A DNA stretch of 64,000 nt, taken from Kineosporia succinea. GTDB taxonomy: Bacteria > Actinomycetota > Actinomycetes > Actinomycetales > Kineosporiaceae. A model generated the notes under the pieces. That model ran no database searches and was not told the DNA's origin. It worked only from the letters and a program-made list of their open reading frames with translations. Shown here piece by piece: positions 51,883 through 60,808 of the stretch (the stretch's first letter is position 1; every line of letters begins with the position of its first letter). Made by a program: the position numbers and the translations under genes. The DNA lies in assembly GCF_030811555.1 (NCBI RefSeq), contig NZ_JAUSQZ010000001.1:7003241-7067240 (forward strand), given 5' to 3'.

Positions 51883-52722
51883 GTGAGCAGTCCTCTCGGT
51901 GCGTTCCTGCGGGCCCGGCGTGAGCTGGTGACGCCTCTCGAGGCCGGCATTCCCGACGGTGGGGTGCGGCGGGTGCCCGGTCTGCGCCGGGAGGAGGTCG
52001 CGATGCTCGCGGGCATCAGCGCCGACTACTACCTGCGCCTGGAGCGGGGCCGCGACCGCAATCCCTCGATGCCGGTGCTGGAGTCGCTGGCCCGGGTGCT
52101 GCGCCTGGACGACGAGCACTTCGGGCACCTGCTGTCACTGGTCGCCGAGGCGCCCCGGCAGCGCCGCCGCCGTCCGCGGCGCGAGGTCGTGCCGCCGGGC
52201 ACCCTCACGCTCCTGAACGCCCTGATGCAGCCCGCTTTCGTGGAGGGCCGCTACTTCGACGTGCTGGCCTCGAACCGCCTGGCGAGGGCCCTGTCCCCCG
52301 GTCTGGCCGAGGGCCGCAACCAGCTGCTGGACCTGTTCCTCGACCCGGTCGAGCAGGCGCACTACCCGACCTGGGCGGAGATGACCGAGTGCTACGTGGC
52401 GAGCTTCCGCCAGTCCGTCGGCACCGACCTCGACGACCCCCGGCTGATCCGGCTCACCGGTGAACTGGCGCTCGGCAGCGCTCATTTCCGCAGGTTGTGG
52501 GCCCGGCACGAGGTGCGCGGGCAGACCTCGACGCAGGTGACGGTCGAGCACCCGCGCCTCGGGCGGCTGACGCTGAACCGCGAGCGGCTGAGCATCAACG
52601 GGGCCGAGGGGCTGAAGCTGGTGATCTACCACCCCGAGCCCGGTTCGGCCGATGCCGAGAAGCTGGCGTCGGTTCTTCGGCTGGAGGACGCGCGGTACGG
52701 CGCGCGTACGACGCCCACCTGA
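51883..52722 (+). CDS. XRE-type HTH regulator with MmyB-like ligand domain
   Basis: A 279-residue regulator. The HTH spans residues about 8-75 (LGAFLRARRELVTP, then LRREEVAMLAGISADYYLRLERGRDRNPS). The C-terminal part is the PAS-like MmyB domain (LNALMQPAFVEGRYFDVLASNRLARAL, then GTDLDDPRLIRLTGEL), thought to bind a fatty-acid-like ligand. The start is chosen for the -10 at 51871-51876; GAGGAG directly abuts the GTG and so is too close to act as a normal ribosome site. Divergent from an SDR gene, its probable target. Confidence 0.92.
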   Translation: MSSPLGAFLRARRELVTPLEAGIPDGGVRRVPGLRREEVAMLAGISADYYLRLERGRDRNPSMPVLESLARVLRLDDEHFGHLLSLVAEAPRQRRRRPRREVVPPGTLTLLNALMQPAFVEGRYFDVLASNRLARALSPGLAEGRNQLLDLFLDPVEQAHYPTWAEMTECYVASFRQSVGTDLDDPRLIRLTGELALGSAHFRRLWARHEVRGQTSTQVTVEHPRLGRLTLNRERLSINGAEGLKLVIYHPEPGSADAEKLASVLRLEDARYGARTTPT

Positions 52723-52765
52723 GATTCTTTCCCGGCCCGGTCGAAAACCGCGCGTGGCGTTCGTC

Positions 52766-52789
52766 GTCGTGAGTGAATGCACTCACGAC
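52766..52789. promoter_or_regulatory. Perfect 24-bp palindrome ahead of the hydrolase gene
   Basis: GTCGTGAGTG (52766-52775) and CACTCACGAC (52780-52789) are exact complements around a 4-base spacer. It lies 18 bases upstream of the hydrolase ATG, between it and the regulator gene. It may be an operator, possibly for a TetR- or HTH-type protein, or a short attenuating hairpin. The GTGAGTG core echoes the nearby GTGACTG repeat. Confidence 0.6.
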
Positions 52790-52806
52790 CACCTCCAGGA
52801 GAAGCG

Positions 52807-53601
52807 ATGATCACCGTGACCTCGGCCGACGGCACCCCGATCGCCTGCTCGCGCACGGGCGAGGGGCCGGCCCTCGTCCTGGTCGACGGCGCCTTCGGGC
52901 ACCGGGACTTCGGGCCCAACCCCGCCCTGGCGAAGCTGCTGGCCCGCGACTTCACGGTCTGGACGTACGACCGCCGGGGCCGCGGCGGCAGCGGTGACCA
53001 GCCCGTCTTCAGCCCGGAACGGGAGTACGAGGACCTCGCCGCCGTCGTGAAGGAGGCCGGTGACGCCTTCGTCTACGGCATCTCCTCCGGAGCCGCGCTG
53101 GTGCTCGACGCCGTCGCCCACGGGGTGCCCGCCGCGCGGGTGGCGGTTTTCGAGGCACCGTTCATCGTCGACGGATCCCGCCCACCGGTGCCGGCCGACC
53201 ACCAGGAACAGCTGACCGCGCTCCTCGCCCGGGGCAGGCGCGGTGCCGTGGTGTCGTGGTTCATGCGCCGGGGCGTCGGGCTGCCCGCGCCGCTCGTGGC
53301 GTTCATGCACGTGATGCCCGCCTGGCCGAAACTCAAGCGGCTGGCCCACACCGTGCCCTACGACCTGGCCCACCTGGGCGACGCCGCGTCGGGCCGTCCG
53401 CTCGAACCGTCCCGGTGGTCCGGGCTGCAGGCTCCGGTGCTGGTGGTCGACGGCGGCAGGAGCCCGGCGACGATGCGCACCGCGATGGCGGCCCTGGCCC
53501 AGGCCCTGCCCGACGCCGGGCACCGCACCCTGCCGGGGCAGACGCACATCGTGAAACCGGCTGCGCTGGCGCCGGTCCTGGCCGAGTTCTTCCGGCGCTG
53601 A
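52807..53601 (+). CDS. Alpha/beta-fold hydrolase
   Basis: A 264-residue soluble hydrolase. The nucleophile elbow is [13 protein letters not shown] (G-I-S-S-G, Ser about 97), the acid is expected in [10 protein letters not shown], and the catalytic His in GQTHIVKP (about 249). The [12 protein letters not shown] segment is the usual post-strand-4 motif. Many relatives are esterases or epoxide-hydrolase-like enzymes and are often seen in actinobacterial stress loci. The ATG at 52807 is chosen for AGGAG eight bases upstream. A perfect palindrome precedes it. Confidence 0.88.
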   Translation: MITVTSADGTPIACSRTGEGPALVLVDGAFGHRDFGPNPALAKLLARDFTVWTYDRRGRGGSGDQPVFSPEREYEDLAAVVKEAGDAFVYGISSGAALVLDAVAHGVPAARVAVFEAPFIVDGSRPPVPADHQEQLTALLARGRRGAVVSWFMRRGVGLPAPLVAFMHVMPAWPKLKRLAHTVPYDLAHLGDAASGRPLEPSRWSGLQAPVLVVDGGRSPATMRTAMAALAQALPDAGHRTLPGQTHIVKPAALAPVLAEFFRR

Positions 53602-53669
53602 GACCACCACCGAGCCCGTCCCGCGTCCCGGCCGCCCCTCATCCGAATCGATCAGTTCACCCGTTCCGG

Positions 53670-53698
53670 TCAAGAAACCGATTCGGTTCCCCGATGTC
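53670..53698 (+). promoter_or_regulatory. Sigma-28 (FliA/WhiG-type) promoter candidate
   Basis: TCAAGAAA (53670-53677) and CCGATGTC (53691-53698) resemble the TAAA and GCCGATAA elements of motility sigma-28 promoters, with spacing close to the usual value. The GTG start of the chemotaxis gene lies seven bases further on, so the transcript would be leaderless. Confidence 0.55.
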
Positions 53699-53704
53699 TG
53701 CCTG

Positions 53705-55066
53705 GTGACGAGAACGGGCAGTGACTTCACCCGGATGCCGTACGGGACCCGTACGGCACCAGAGGGAACCGGGGCGAGGCGCCCCGCCACCGGCCCGGCA
53801 GCATCCGGGCCGGTCACGACCCCCTTCCTGGTCATGACCGCAACCGTCCTGATCGCCACCCTCCTCGAAGGCCTCACCGCCACCCCCTGGTGGGCCGGGC
53901 TGCTGCTCGTCGCCACCGGGCTCGGCATCGGCGCCCACGCCGAGCGGCGCACCCGCGAGCACCTGCGCGAGCTCGGCACGGCCGCCGCCGCCCTGGCCGA
54001 CGGCGACCTGACCCCGGTGGCCGACCCCGGCCTGGACGTCCTGCGCCGCAGGCTCGCCGACCTCGCCACCGCCCTCGAGGAGGCCGACGAAGACCGCCGC
54101 GCCTACATCCACGACAGCTTCATCCAGCAGCGGGACGCCGAGGAGTACTCGCGCTCACGCGCCCAGGAGGTCGTCGCCGCGACCTCGAAGACCGTCATCC
54201 AGGAACTGCGCATGGTGGTCGACGGCGTCGAGGAGGTGCGGGCCGCGGCCGGCACGATCGACGAGCGCGTCAACGGCGCGCACACCGTGGCCCAGGCCGT
54301 GTCCGAGCGGGCCGAGCGCGCCAACCAGGTCGCGCAGGCGCTGTCGGCCAGCCTGGAGAAGGTCACCGGCATGGCCCAGCTGATCGCCGGGATCGCCGAC
54401 CAGACCAAGCTTCTCGCCCTGAACGCGAACATCGAGGCGGTGCGCGCGGGTGAGGTCGGCAAGGGCTTCGAGGTGGTCGCCGGTGAGGTGAAGAACCTGG
54501 CCATGACCACCGCCGCCTCCACCGAGAAGATCACCGCGATCATCGGCACGATCGAGCGCGACGCGGCCGAGATGTCCCGCTCCGTCGCCGGGGTCGTGGC
54601 CAGCATCGCCGACGTCGACACCGCCACCTCCGGCCTGGCGCAGGTCGCCGACCAGCAGCGCGGCACGGTCGAGCAGCTGAACTCCTCGATGGCCCACACC
54701 CTGGACCGGCTCAAGGCGATGGAACGCATCGGCGAGGAACTGGAACGCCGCGGCAACGAGCGCATCCCGTTCCAGGGCCCGATCCAGGTACGGGTCGGCA
54801 CCACCGTGCACGACGGCGAGCTGACCGACCTCAGCGAGTCCGGTGTCGGCGTCCGTCTTCCCGGCGCCCCCGACGTCAGTGTCGGTACCGAGGTCGAGGT
54901 GATCTTCCGGGTCGGTGACCTGGAGGTGCGCGAGCACGCCAAGGTGGTGCGGATGCGCACCGTCTCGCGCGACCGGCTCGCCGGCATGCGCTTCACCGAG
55001 GACCGGCCGAAGTCCCAGACGGTGCTGCGCGACGAGGTGCAACGCCGGCTGACCCCGATGCGGTAG
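53705..55066 (+). CDS. Methyl-accepting chemotaxis-type protein fused to C-terminal PilZ domain
   Basis: A 453-residue protein. One hydrophobic pair near residues 42-76 anchors it, with no periplasmic sensor domain. Residues about 140-345 are an MCP signalling helix bundle with the hairpin tip [37 protein letters not shown]. Residues about 352-450 are PilZ: RGNERIPF supplies the Arg motif and [14 protein letters not shown] the D-x-S-x-x-G motif, so cyclic di-GMP binding is expected. The fusion should couple c-di-GMP to CheA-dependent motility control. The GTG at 53705 follows a sigma-28-like promoter, which links the gene to flagellated cells or zoospores. No che or fli genes are nearby. Confidence 0.92.
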   Translation: MTRTGSDFTRMPYGTRTAPEGTGARRPATGPAASGPVTTPFLVMTATVLIATLLEGLTATPWWAGLLLVATGLGIGAHAERRTREHLRELGTAAAALADGDLTPVADPGLDVLRRRLADLATALEEADEDRRAYIHDSFIQQRDAEEYSRSRAQEVVAATSKTVIQELRMVVDGVEEVRAAAGTIDERVNGAHTVAQAVSERAERANQVAQALSASLEKVTGMAQLIAGIADQTKLLALNANIEAVRAGEVGKGFEVVAGEVKNLAMTTAASTEKITAIIGTIERDAAEMSRSVAGVVASIADVDTATSGLAQVADQQRGTVEQLNSSMAHTLDRLKAMERIGEELERRGNERIPFQGPIQVRVGTTVHDGELTDLSESGVGVRLPGAPDVSVGTEVEVIFRVGDLEVREHAKVVRMRTVSRDRLAGMRFTEDRPKSQTVLRDEVQRRLTPMR

Positions 55067-55177
55067 GTCGCCGGACCACGCGGCGGCGATGCGCGGCGCT
55101 CGGCGTGGGCGGCCCTGGCCGCGCCGGGTTCTGCGTCGTTCACAGCTCCGGGCCTTCACTTCCCCGCCGTGACGCTT

Positions 55178-55216
55178 GCACGCCGGAGCGAAAGAAGCGT
55201 GCGCCGCAGCGAAAGA
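55178..55216. promoter_or_regulatory. 21-bp-spaced direct repeat upstream of SDR, AraC-type site
   Basis: GCACGCCGGAGCGAAAGA (55178-55195) and GTGCGCCGCAGCGAAAGA (55199-55216) match at 15 of 18 positions and start 21 bases apart, two helical turns. That is the geometry of AraC-family half-sites on one face of DNA. The SDR starts 90 bases downstream and an AraC-type gene is adjacent. Confidence 0.6.
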
Positions 55217-55305
55217 TCCCGCGAGGGCGGTCCTCCAGAGTTGATCACGGACACCGGGAAGCACAACCGGCGTCCTGTCTGTGGTTTCGCCATCTGGAGG
55301 ATTTC

Positions 55306-56061
55306 GTGGGACAGCTCGACGGCAGGACCGCAGTGGTCACGGGCGGCTCGGCGGGCATCGGCCTGGCCGCTGCCCGCCGCTTCGCCGACGAGGGGGCCGT
55401 GGTCTATCTGACCGGCCGCCGTGAGGACGCAGTGGACGCGGCGGTGGCCTCGATCGGGCGGGGGTGCGTCGGTGTGGCCGGGGACGTGGCTCAGGCGGCG
55501 GACCTGGACCGCCTGTACGAGACGATCGACAAGGACGGGCGGCGGGTGGACGTGCTGTTCGCCAACGCCGGCCTGGGGGAAGCGGCCTCGCTGGGGCAGA
55601 TCACGCAGGAGCATCTGGACCTCCTGCTCGGCGTGCACGTGAAAGGCACGGTCTTCACCGTCCAGAAGGCACTGCCGTTGCTGAACGACCATGCGTCCGT
55701 CGTTCTGTCGGCCTCCTGCTGGACGGTGGAGGGGGTCGAAGGCTTCGGGGTGTACTCCGCGACCAAGGCAGCCGTGCGTTCCTTCGCCCGCACCTGGGCC
55801 AACGAGCTGCGGGGCAAGGGGATTCGGGTCAATGCCATCAGCGCCGGCACGACCGACACCCCCGGCCTGAACGCGGCCTTCGGCGGAGCGGACACCGAGC
55901 AGGCGAAGGCGACCAAGCAGCACCTGGTCTCCGGGATCCCCCTGGGCCGGATCGGCACGCCGGAGGACGTGGCCGATGCGGTGCTGTTCCTGGCCTCGGC
56001 CCAGAGCCGTTTCGTCACCGGCATCGAGCTTTTCGTGGACGGTGGCGCGACTCAGGTCTGA
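55306..56061 (+). CDS. Short-chain dehydrogenase/reductase
   Basis: A 251-residue classical SDR: TGGSAGIG (12-19), NAG in FANAGLGE, catalytic VYSATKAAVRSF and the C-terminal FVTGIELFVDGGATQV typical of the family. GGAGG lies six bases before the GTG start. It is convergent with, and overlaps by ten bases, an AraC-type regulator gene that probably activates it through the direct repeat upstream. The substrate is unknown. Confidence 0.92.
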   Translation: MGQLDGRTAVVTGGSAGIGLAAARRFADEGAVVYLTGRREDAVDAAVASIGRGCVGVAGDVAQAADLDRLYETIDKDGRRVDVLFANAGLGEAASLGQITQEHLDLLLGVHVKGTVFTVQKALPLLNDHASVVLSASCWTVEGVEGFGVYSATKAAVRSFARTWANELRGKGIRVNAISAGTTDTPGLNAAFGGADTEQAKATKQHLVSGIPLGRIGTPEDVADAVLFLASAQSRFVTGIELFVDGGATQV

Positions 56062-56987
56062 CGGGCCGACCGGCGGGCCTCGCGGGGCGCCAGGCCGAAC
56101 TCGCGACGGTAGGCGGTGGCGAACGAGGCCTGGCTCGTGAAGCCGCAGGCGTGGGCGATCCGCGCGATCGAATGTTCCGACCAGCCCGGGCTCGTCAAGC
56201 GCGAACGGGCCAGAAGCAGTCGCTCGGAACGGATCAGATCGCGCGCGGTGGTGTCCGCGGCGTTCAGCACGTCCTGCAGGTAGCGGGCCGACCACCCCAG
56301 GGCGCGGGCGACGGAGACGATGTTGAGGTCCGGCTCTTGCGCATGACGGCGGATGTACTGACGGACCTCGGCCTCCACCCGCGCCCGCTGGCCGGCCGGG
56401 GCCGTGTCCGCCGCCCCGTCGGCCGCGAAGAGCACCATGTCCAGGAGCTGGTCGGCCGCGAAGTCGAAGCTCGTCTCGGTCAGCTGCCGGCGCTCCTCGT
56501 GCAGCGTGGTGATCATCTGCCGGATCAGCCGTCCCACCCCGCTGAACCCGTTGACGGCCGGGGGACGGCGGGCCGCGGCGGGACTGCGTCGCTCGATCTC
56601 CTCGGCCGGCACGATCACCGCGATCGAGGTGAAGTCGAGCCCGTGGGCGAGACCCACCGGCCGGTCGATCTCGCACAGCGCCAGGGTGCCCGGGCCGATC
56701 TCACCGGAGGCGGATCCCTGCTCCACCCGGGCCGCCCCGGCGATCGGCATGAGCAACTCGAACGTGCCCCGGGGAGCGGTGCGGATGTCGCGGCGCCCCC
56801 GCACGAACTCCTCCTGCACGCCGCCGCACAGAGCGATGCCGTACCGGCTGGAGCGCTGCCAGTCCAGACGCCCGGCCCAGGGCCCACTCTCCTGGACCGT
56901 CATCCGCCCGGATCCGTGCAGCTCCAGGAAGGCGTCGCGGTACTGGCTGCCGGCGCCGATCGAACCGGTCTCGTTCCCGAGGTACAC
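56052..56987 (-). CDS. AraC family transcriptional regulator
   Basis: A 311-residue regulator. The N-terminal 190 residues resemble the AraC_binding_2-type cupin sensor (RGTFELLMPIAGAARVEQG, then GTLALCEIDRP). The C-terminal 100 residues hold the two HTH motifs, LNIVSVARALGWSARYLQDVL and HSIARIAHACGFTSQASFATAYRREFG, followed by PREARR. The GTG start at 56987 is not supported by a strong ribosome site. Its likely target is the neighbouring SDR gene. Confidence 0.92.
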   Translation of the reverse strand: MYLGNETGSIGAGSQYRDAFLELHGSGRMTVQESGPWAGRLDWQRSSRYGIALCGGVQEEFVRGRRDIRTAPRGTFELLMPIAGAARVEQGSASGEIGPGTLALCEIDRPVGLAHGLDFTSIAVIVPAEEIERRSPAAARRPPAVNGFSGVGRLIRQMITTLHEERRQLTETSFDFAADQLLDMVLFAADGAADTAPAGQRARVEAEVRQYIRRHAQEPDLNIVSVARALGWSARYLQDVLNAADTTARDLIRSERLLLARSRLTSPGWSEHSIARIAHACGFTSQASFATAYRREFGLAPREARRSARQT

Positions 56988-57214
56988 GCTGCCGTCCCGA
57001 TCCCTTCGTCCGGCCCGGACGGGCCGGCTCGATGCTGAAGGGTCAGCACGCTACATCGCTCGCACCGGCCTCCCCGAGGAGTCTCCTGACCACGCTCGGG
57101 ATCACGTCGCCCGGGCTTGATCCCTCGCGGGTGCGGGTGGAGTGTCGGCGGTCTGAAGGGCCACGTCCTGCTCCTCGGCCTGGCTGTCCGGCCGGAACGC
57201 CACTCTTCACCTGG

Positions 57215-58036
57215 TCAGGGCGTGACGCTGCGCATCAGCGCTTCCAGGTCGCGCTCACCCTCGACAGTCTGGGCACCCGCGGCCATCGCCCGGGCCATCA
57301 TCCGCTGGACCTCCGGCCGGCTGATCAGCGCGGCCCACGCCTTCTCCTCCCGCGCATAGCCCTCGCGCAGGTCCTCCGGCGGGAGCGTCTGCTTGACCCC
57401 GGCGATCACACCCTCTCCCAGGGCCGCGATGTTCCTGGCCGTCCGCTCGACCAGGGCGTCCAGCTCGGCCGCCGGCACCGCACGGTTGATCCACCCGTAC
57501 GCGGCGGCGGTCTTCGCGTCGTACAGTTCCCCGGTCAGGACGATCTCCATCGCGCGGTTTCGCCCCATCCGCTCGCGCAGGTACTGCGTGCCCCCGCCGG
57601 AGGGGACGATGCCCATCAGGGATTCGATCTGCCCCAGCCCCGCCGTCTCCGACGCGGCGAAGGCCATGTCCACGGCGGCGACGAGCTCCGCCCCGCCCCC
57701 ACGCGCCTTTCCGGCCAGCTTCACGATCGTCACCTGCGGCTGGTGGCGGATCATCTCACCGACCGCCTGGAACACGTTGACACCCTCGGGAGCCAGCTCG
57801 GCCAGTTCTTGCAGGACGTCCATCTGCTCGACGATGCCCATGTCCACGTGCGCGCTGAAGAATTCCGGATCGGCGCTGGAGAACACGATGACCCGGGCCT
57901 GCGGGTCGTCCTTCAGCTCGGTCAGGACCGTGCGCAGCTCGCTCATCATCTGCGCGCCCAGCGCGTTCACCGGCGGGTTGTCCAAGACGATCTGGACCAC
58001 GCCGTTGTCGCTGGTCACCTGGAGGGTCGAGGGCAT
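57215..58036 (-). CDS. Enoyl-CoA hydratase/isomerase family protein
   Basis: A 273-residue crotonase-fold protein. The oxyanion-hole segment is KARGGGAELVAAVDMAFA, and the second catalytic region is GQIESLMGIVPSGGGTQYL, where the Glu of IESLMG is the likely acid/base. One feature is unusual: the typical second Glu environment is altered, so it may be an isomerase or other crotonase rather than a hydratase. The ATG at 58036 is chosen because upstream sequence in the frame has no coding character. It is divergent from an HxlR regulator over a 29-bp palindrome that would repress both. Confidence 0.88.
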   Translation of the reverse strand: MPSTLQVTSDNGVVQIVLDNPPVNALGAQMMSELRTVLTELKDDPQARVIVFSSADPEFFSAHVDMGIVEQMDVLQELAELAPEGVNVFQAVGEMIRHQPQVTIVKLAGKARGGGAELVAAVDMAFAASETAGLGQIESLMGIVPSGGGTQYLRERMGRNRAMEIVLTGELYDAKTAAAYGWINRAVPAAELDALVERTARNIAALGEGVIAGVKQTLPPEDLREGYAREEKAWAALISRPEVQRMMARAMAAGAQTVEGERDLEALMRSVTP

Positions 58037-58064
58037 GACGGAGCTCCGTTCGGGGATGCGTGAG

Positions 58065-58093
58065 AGTCTAGGTATGCGTTGCATACCTAGACT
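58065..58093. promoter_or_regulatory. 29-bp perfect palindromic operator of the HxlR pair
   Basis: AGTCTAGGTATGC (58065-58077) and its exact complement (58081-58093) flank GTT. The outer ends form TAGACT on both strands, which can serve as the -10 box of each divergent gene. A dimeric winged-helix protein such as HxlR bound here would block both promoters at once. Confidence 0.75.
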
Positions 58094-58144
58094 GGCCGCC
58101 GCACCGGAAGCCCACAAGAACGCACTTCGGGAGAACCAGGGATC

Positions 58145-58537
58145 ATGAGGGATACCTACGGCCTCGGCACGCTCACCCACGACCCGGACGCCGTCTTCAG
58201 GGTCGACTGCCCCAGCCGCCCGATCCTCGACCAGATCGCCGACAAGTGGTCGATGATGGTGCTGGCCGTGCTCGAGCGCCCGACCCGGTTCAACGAGATC
58301 AAGCGCCGCCTCGACGGGGTCACCCAGCGCGTCCTCACGCAGACTCTTCGCCGCCTGGAGCGCAACGGGATGATCGAGCGAACGGTGCTACCGACGTCCC
58401 CCGTCGGCGTCGAGTACTCGCTCACGCCCCTGGGCGAATCCCTGCGCGAGCCGTTCGGGCACCTGTACTCCTGGACGGTTCGGCACAGCGACCAGATCCA
58501 GCACAGTCAGCGAGCTTTCGACCAGCGCACGGCCTGA
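58145..58537 (+). CDS. HxlR family transcriptional regulator
   Basis: A 130-residue winged-helix protein. The HxlR core is clear: CPSRPILDQIADKWSMMVLAVLERPTRFNEIKRRLDGVTQRVLTQTLRRLE, with a conserved Cys at residue 22 that in HypR/QorR-type members senses electrophiles. It is divergent from the enoyl-CoA hydratase-like gene, over the palindrome at 58065-58093. Whether the Cys is redox-active here is not known. Confidence 0.93.
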   Translation: MRDTYGLGTLTHDPDAVFRVDCPSRPILDQIADKWSMMVLAVLERPTRFNEIKRRLDGVTQRVLTQTLRRLERNGMIERTVLPTSPVGVEYSLTPLGESLREPFGHLYSWTVRHSDQIQHSQRAFDQRTA

Positions 58538-58614
58538 GACACGCACGGCGAACCTCACCCCCTCCGGCTTCCGGCCCCTCGCCGTCGTTCTGCCGGTGCC
58601 CGACCTCGCCGACA

Positions 58615-58645
58615 GGCTGCGGGCATCGTCGCGATGCCCGCAGCC
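58615..58645. terminator. Bidirectional 14-bp hairpin between HxlR and DUF3072 genes
   Basis: GGCTGCGGGCATCG (58615-58628) and its exact complement (58632-58645) enclose TCG. It begins two bases past the DUF3072 stop on the minus strand and about 80 bases past the HxlR stop, so it can serve both converging transcripts. Confidence 0.72.
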
Positions 58646-58647
58646 CC

Positions 58648-58887
58648 TCAGCTCTCCACGCGCGGCGAGCGCTCGCGGTACTGGTCGATCAGCTCCGAGG
58701 CGTGGGCCTTCGTCAGGTCGCCGGGAACCTCCTCGCCGACCTCGCGGGCGAGGGTCTCCAGGTAGCTGATCTGGGCGCCGGTGGCCGGTTCGTCGCCGGT
58801 GGCCCATTCCTGCGGCGGCTTGACGGCGCTCGGGTCGGTGCTCAGACCAGTGCTGGTGTCGTCACTGTTCGTCAGGTTCTCGCTCAT
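58648..58887 (-). CDS. DUF3072 small protein
   Basis: A 79-residue acidic soluble protein with the DUF3072 block EWATGDEPATGAQISYLETLAREVGEEVPGDLTKAHASELIDQ. The family is small, common in actinobacteria, and of unknown function. The N-terminal 25 residues are Ser/Thr/Asp-rich and probably disordered. It has the same orientation as the CocE-type hydrolase and follows it after 51 bases. Confidence 0.88.
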   Translation of the reverse strand: MSENLTNSDDTSTGLSTDPSAVKPPQEWATGDEPATGAQISYLETLAREVGEEVPGDLTKAHASELIDQYRERSPRVES

Positions 58888-58938
58888 GGAGCCAGACCCT
58901 AGGTCGAACAGCCGTTCGACGCTTCTCGAGAGGGCACC

Positions 58939-60714
58939 TCAGCGGACGCGCAGCGCGAAGCTCCCCTCCCCGACGTCGGTCAGCGTGCGGGTGTACTGCG
59001 CGAGGTAGGTGTCGAGGAACGGTGAGCGGTCACCCTGGGTGGGCTTGTCGAGGCGCGGGTCCTGGAGGTCCAGGGTCAGTTTCGCCTTGCTGACGGCGAT
59101 CACGTTGCCGCTGGGGGTGTCCCGCCAGCTTCCGCTGCCGATCGTGCCGATCTGCACGCCCAGCTGGTGGCCCTTCTCGAGGGTCCAGTCGGTGGATTTC
59201 AGGTCGAACGCGACCGGGCCGGCCTTCTTGATCAGGGCCACGTTCTCGTCGAACATCACCGCGGTGCCGTCGGGGGCGACGTCCCACAGCTTCACCATGA
59301 CGTTGCCGGTCGCGCCGGCCCGCAACGAGATTCGCGGCGTGGCGGTGATCCGCACCCGGGCGGTGGCCGGTTCCGACCAGGTGAAGTAGCTGTTGCCGGT
59401 CTCGCTCACGGCCAGTGCGCGCGCTGCGGCGGGCACCGGATCCGTGGCGTGCTCCATGTCCCACTGCTGGTCTCCCGTGCGGGGTGCGGCCAGGGTCGAG
59501 GAGGCGCCGTCGTCCACGTAGCTGCCGTTCTCCAGCGAGGGCACGATGGTGGACGTGGTGGTCGGCCAGGTCTTCTGGGCCCGCCAGGCGCCCGTGTTGT
59601 CCTCGATCGCGTAGGCGGGGTCGATCACCTTCGGCCGCACGCCCTTGAGGTACTGGTCGTAGAAGCGCATGACCTCGTCGAAGAATCCGGCGCGGCCCTG
59701 CAGCAGCTGGCCCTGGCTGTTGGTGTCGTTGCCGCGCACGTGTTCCCACTGCCCGAGCCAGCCGCGTTCGGTGCCGCGGTGGTTGTCGAGGTAGAGCTCC
59801 ATGTCCTCGGGCTTGGTGTTGTTCTCGATGAAGCCCTGGGTGACGAACAGCGGAGTGCTCGTGCCGGCAGCGTCTTTCGCGAGGTTGCGGGCACGCCAGT
59901 AGGCCGAGTCGAGGTCGGGGTTGTTGTTGTTCGTCAGGTTGTCGGCCAGGCACTCGGGGTGGCTCGCCTCGTAGGCCGCGTTGGCCTTGTAGCGGTCGGA
60001 GTCGTCAGCCAGCGTCGGCATGGTCGCGATGCTGTTGTAGGCGTTGGGGGTTCCGGTCACGTTGGGCCGGGGGACGCCGTTGCTGAAGAGGTAGTTGTAC
60101 ATGTTCCACACCGGTTCCTGGGCCACCACGGCCTTCAGGGCGGGAAGACGCAGGTTGTTGCCGACCAGCCCGGTCACCGCGTCGTACGACTTGCCGTACA
60201 TCCCGACCTTGCCGGTGGACCACGACTGCCCCGCGGCCCACTGCACGGCGGCCTTCACGTCGGCCTGCTCCCCCGGGCCGACCCAGTCGAGACAGCCGGT
60301 GCTGCCGCCGAACCCGCGCAGGTCGACCATGACGTACGTGTAACCACGCTGGAAAAGGTTGGTGCCGCTGGTGAAGTCGGCGAACCGCGCGGACGGGCCG
60401 GTCTGGGTGAAGCCCTCCGGCCCGGTCTGCCCGGTGTGGCTGAAGTACGGCCCGACCGCGAGGATCACCGGGGTCTTGGCCTTGGCCGGCAGATTCGCGG
60501 GCCGCAGCACGTCGGCGTGCAGCTGCACACCGCTGCGGTCGGAGGACGGGAAGTACGCCTCGGTCCAGACGGACCCCTCGGGGACGCGGGGATTCTCGGC
60601 GTGAGTGATGCCCGGCGGACCGCTCGCCGCTTCGGCGACCCCACCCGTCACCAGTGTCGCGACCACGATCAGCGCACCCGTGACGGCAGCTGTGATGCCC
60701 TTGCCTGCGTTCAC
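58939..60714 (-). CDS. Secreted CocE/NonD-type hydrolase (X-Pro dipeptidyl-peptidase-like)
   Basis: A 591-residue exported protein. A signal peptide covers residues 1-30 (GVAEAAS before the cut). The alpha/beta-hydrolase domain has VDLRGFGGSTG, the nucleophile elbow GMYGKSYDAVTG with the catalytic Ser in GKSYD, and a candidate His in WEHVRGND. The C-terminal 200 residues are the jelly-roll domain of the CocE/PepX group (ARVRITATPRISLRAGATGN, then DTPSGNVIAVSKAKLTLDLQDPR). Members cleave acyl or X-Pro bonds, some act on polyester or cocaine-like esters. GTG start; the substrate is unknown. Confidence 0.9.
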   Translation of the reverse strand: MNAGKGITAAVTGALIVVATLVTGGVAEAASGPPGITHAENPRVPEGSVWTEAYFPSSDRSGVQLHADVLRPANLPAKAKTPVILAVGPYFSHTGQTGPEGFTQTGPSARFADFTSGTNLFQRGYTYVMVDLRGFGGSTGCLDWVGPGEQADVKAAVQWAAGQSWSTGKVGMYGKSYDAVTGLVGNNLRLPALKAVVAQEPVWNMYNYLFSNGVPRPNVTGTPNAYNSIATMPTLADDSDRYKANAAYEASHPECLADNLTNNNNPDLDSAYWRARNLAKDAAGTSTPLFVTQGFIENNTKPEDMELYLDNHRGTERGWLGQWEHVRGNDTNSQGQLLQGRAGFFDEVMRFYDQYLKGVRPKVIDPAYAIEDNTGAWRAQKTWPTTTSTIVPSLENGSYVDDGASSTLAAPRTGDQQWDMEHATDPVPAAARALAVSETGNSYFTWSEPATARVRITATPRISLRAGATGNVMVKLWDVAPDGTAVMFDENVALIKKAGPVAFDLKSTDWTLEKGHQLGVQIGTIGSGSWRDTPSGNVIAVSKAKLTLDLQDPRLDKPTQGDRSPFLDTYLAQYTRTLTDVGEGSFALRVR

Positions 60715-60808
60715 CGGACCTCCAGTGCATCGGCATGATTCGCAACCACGCTAACGCAGAGAAGTCCGTTTTGTACGTCTTGTAACTTGGCCCGGTTCGC
60801 GGTAGGTG

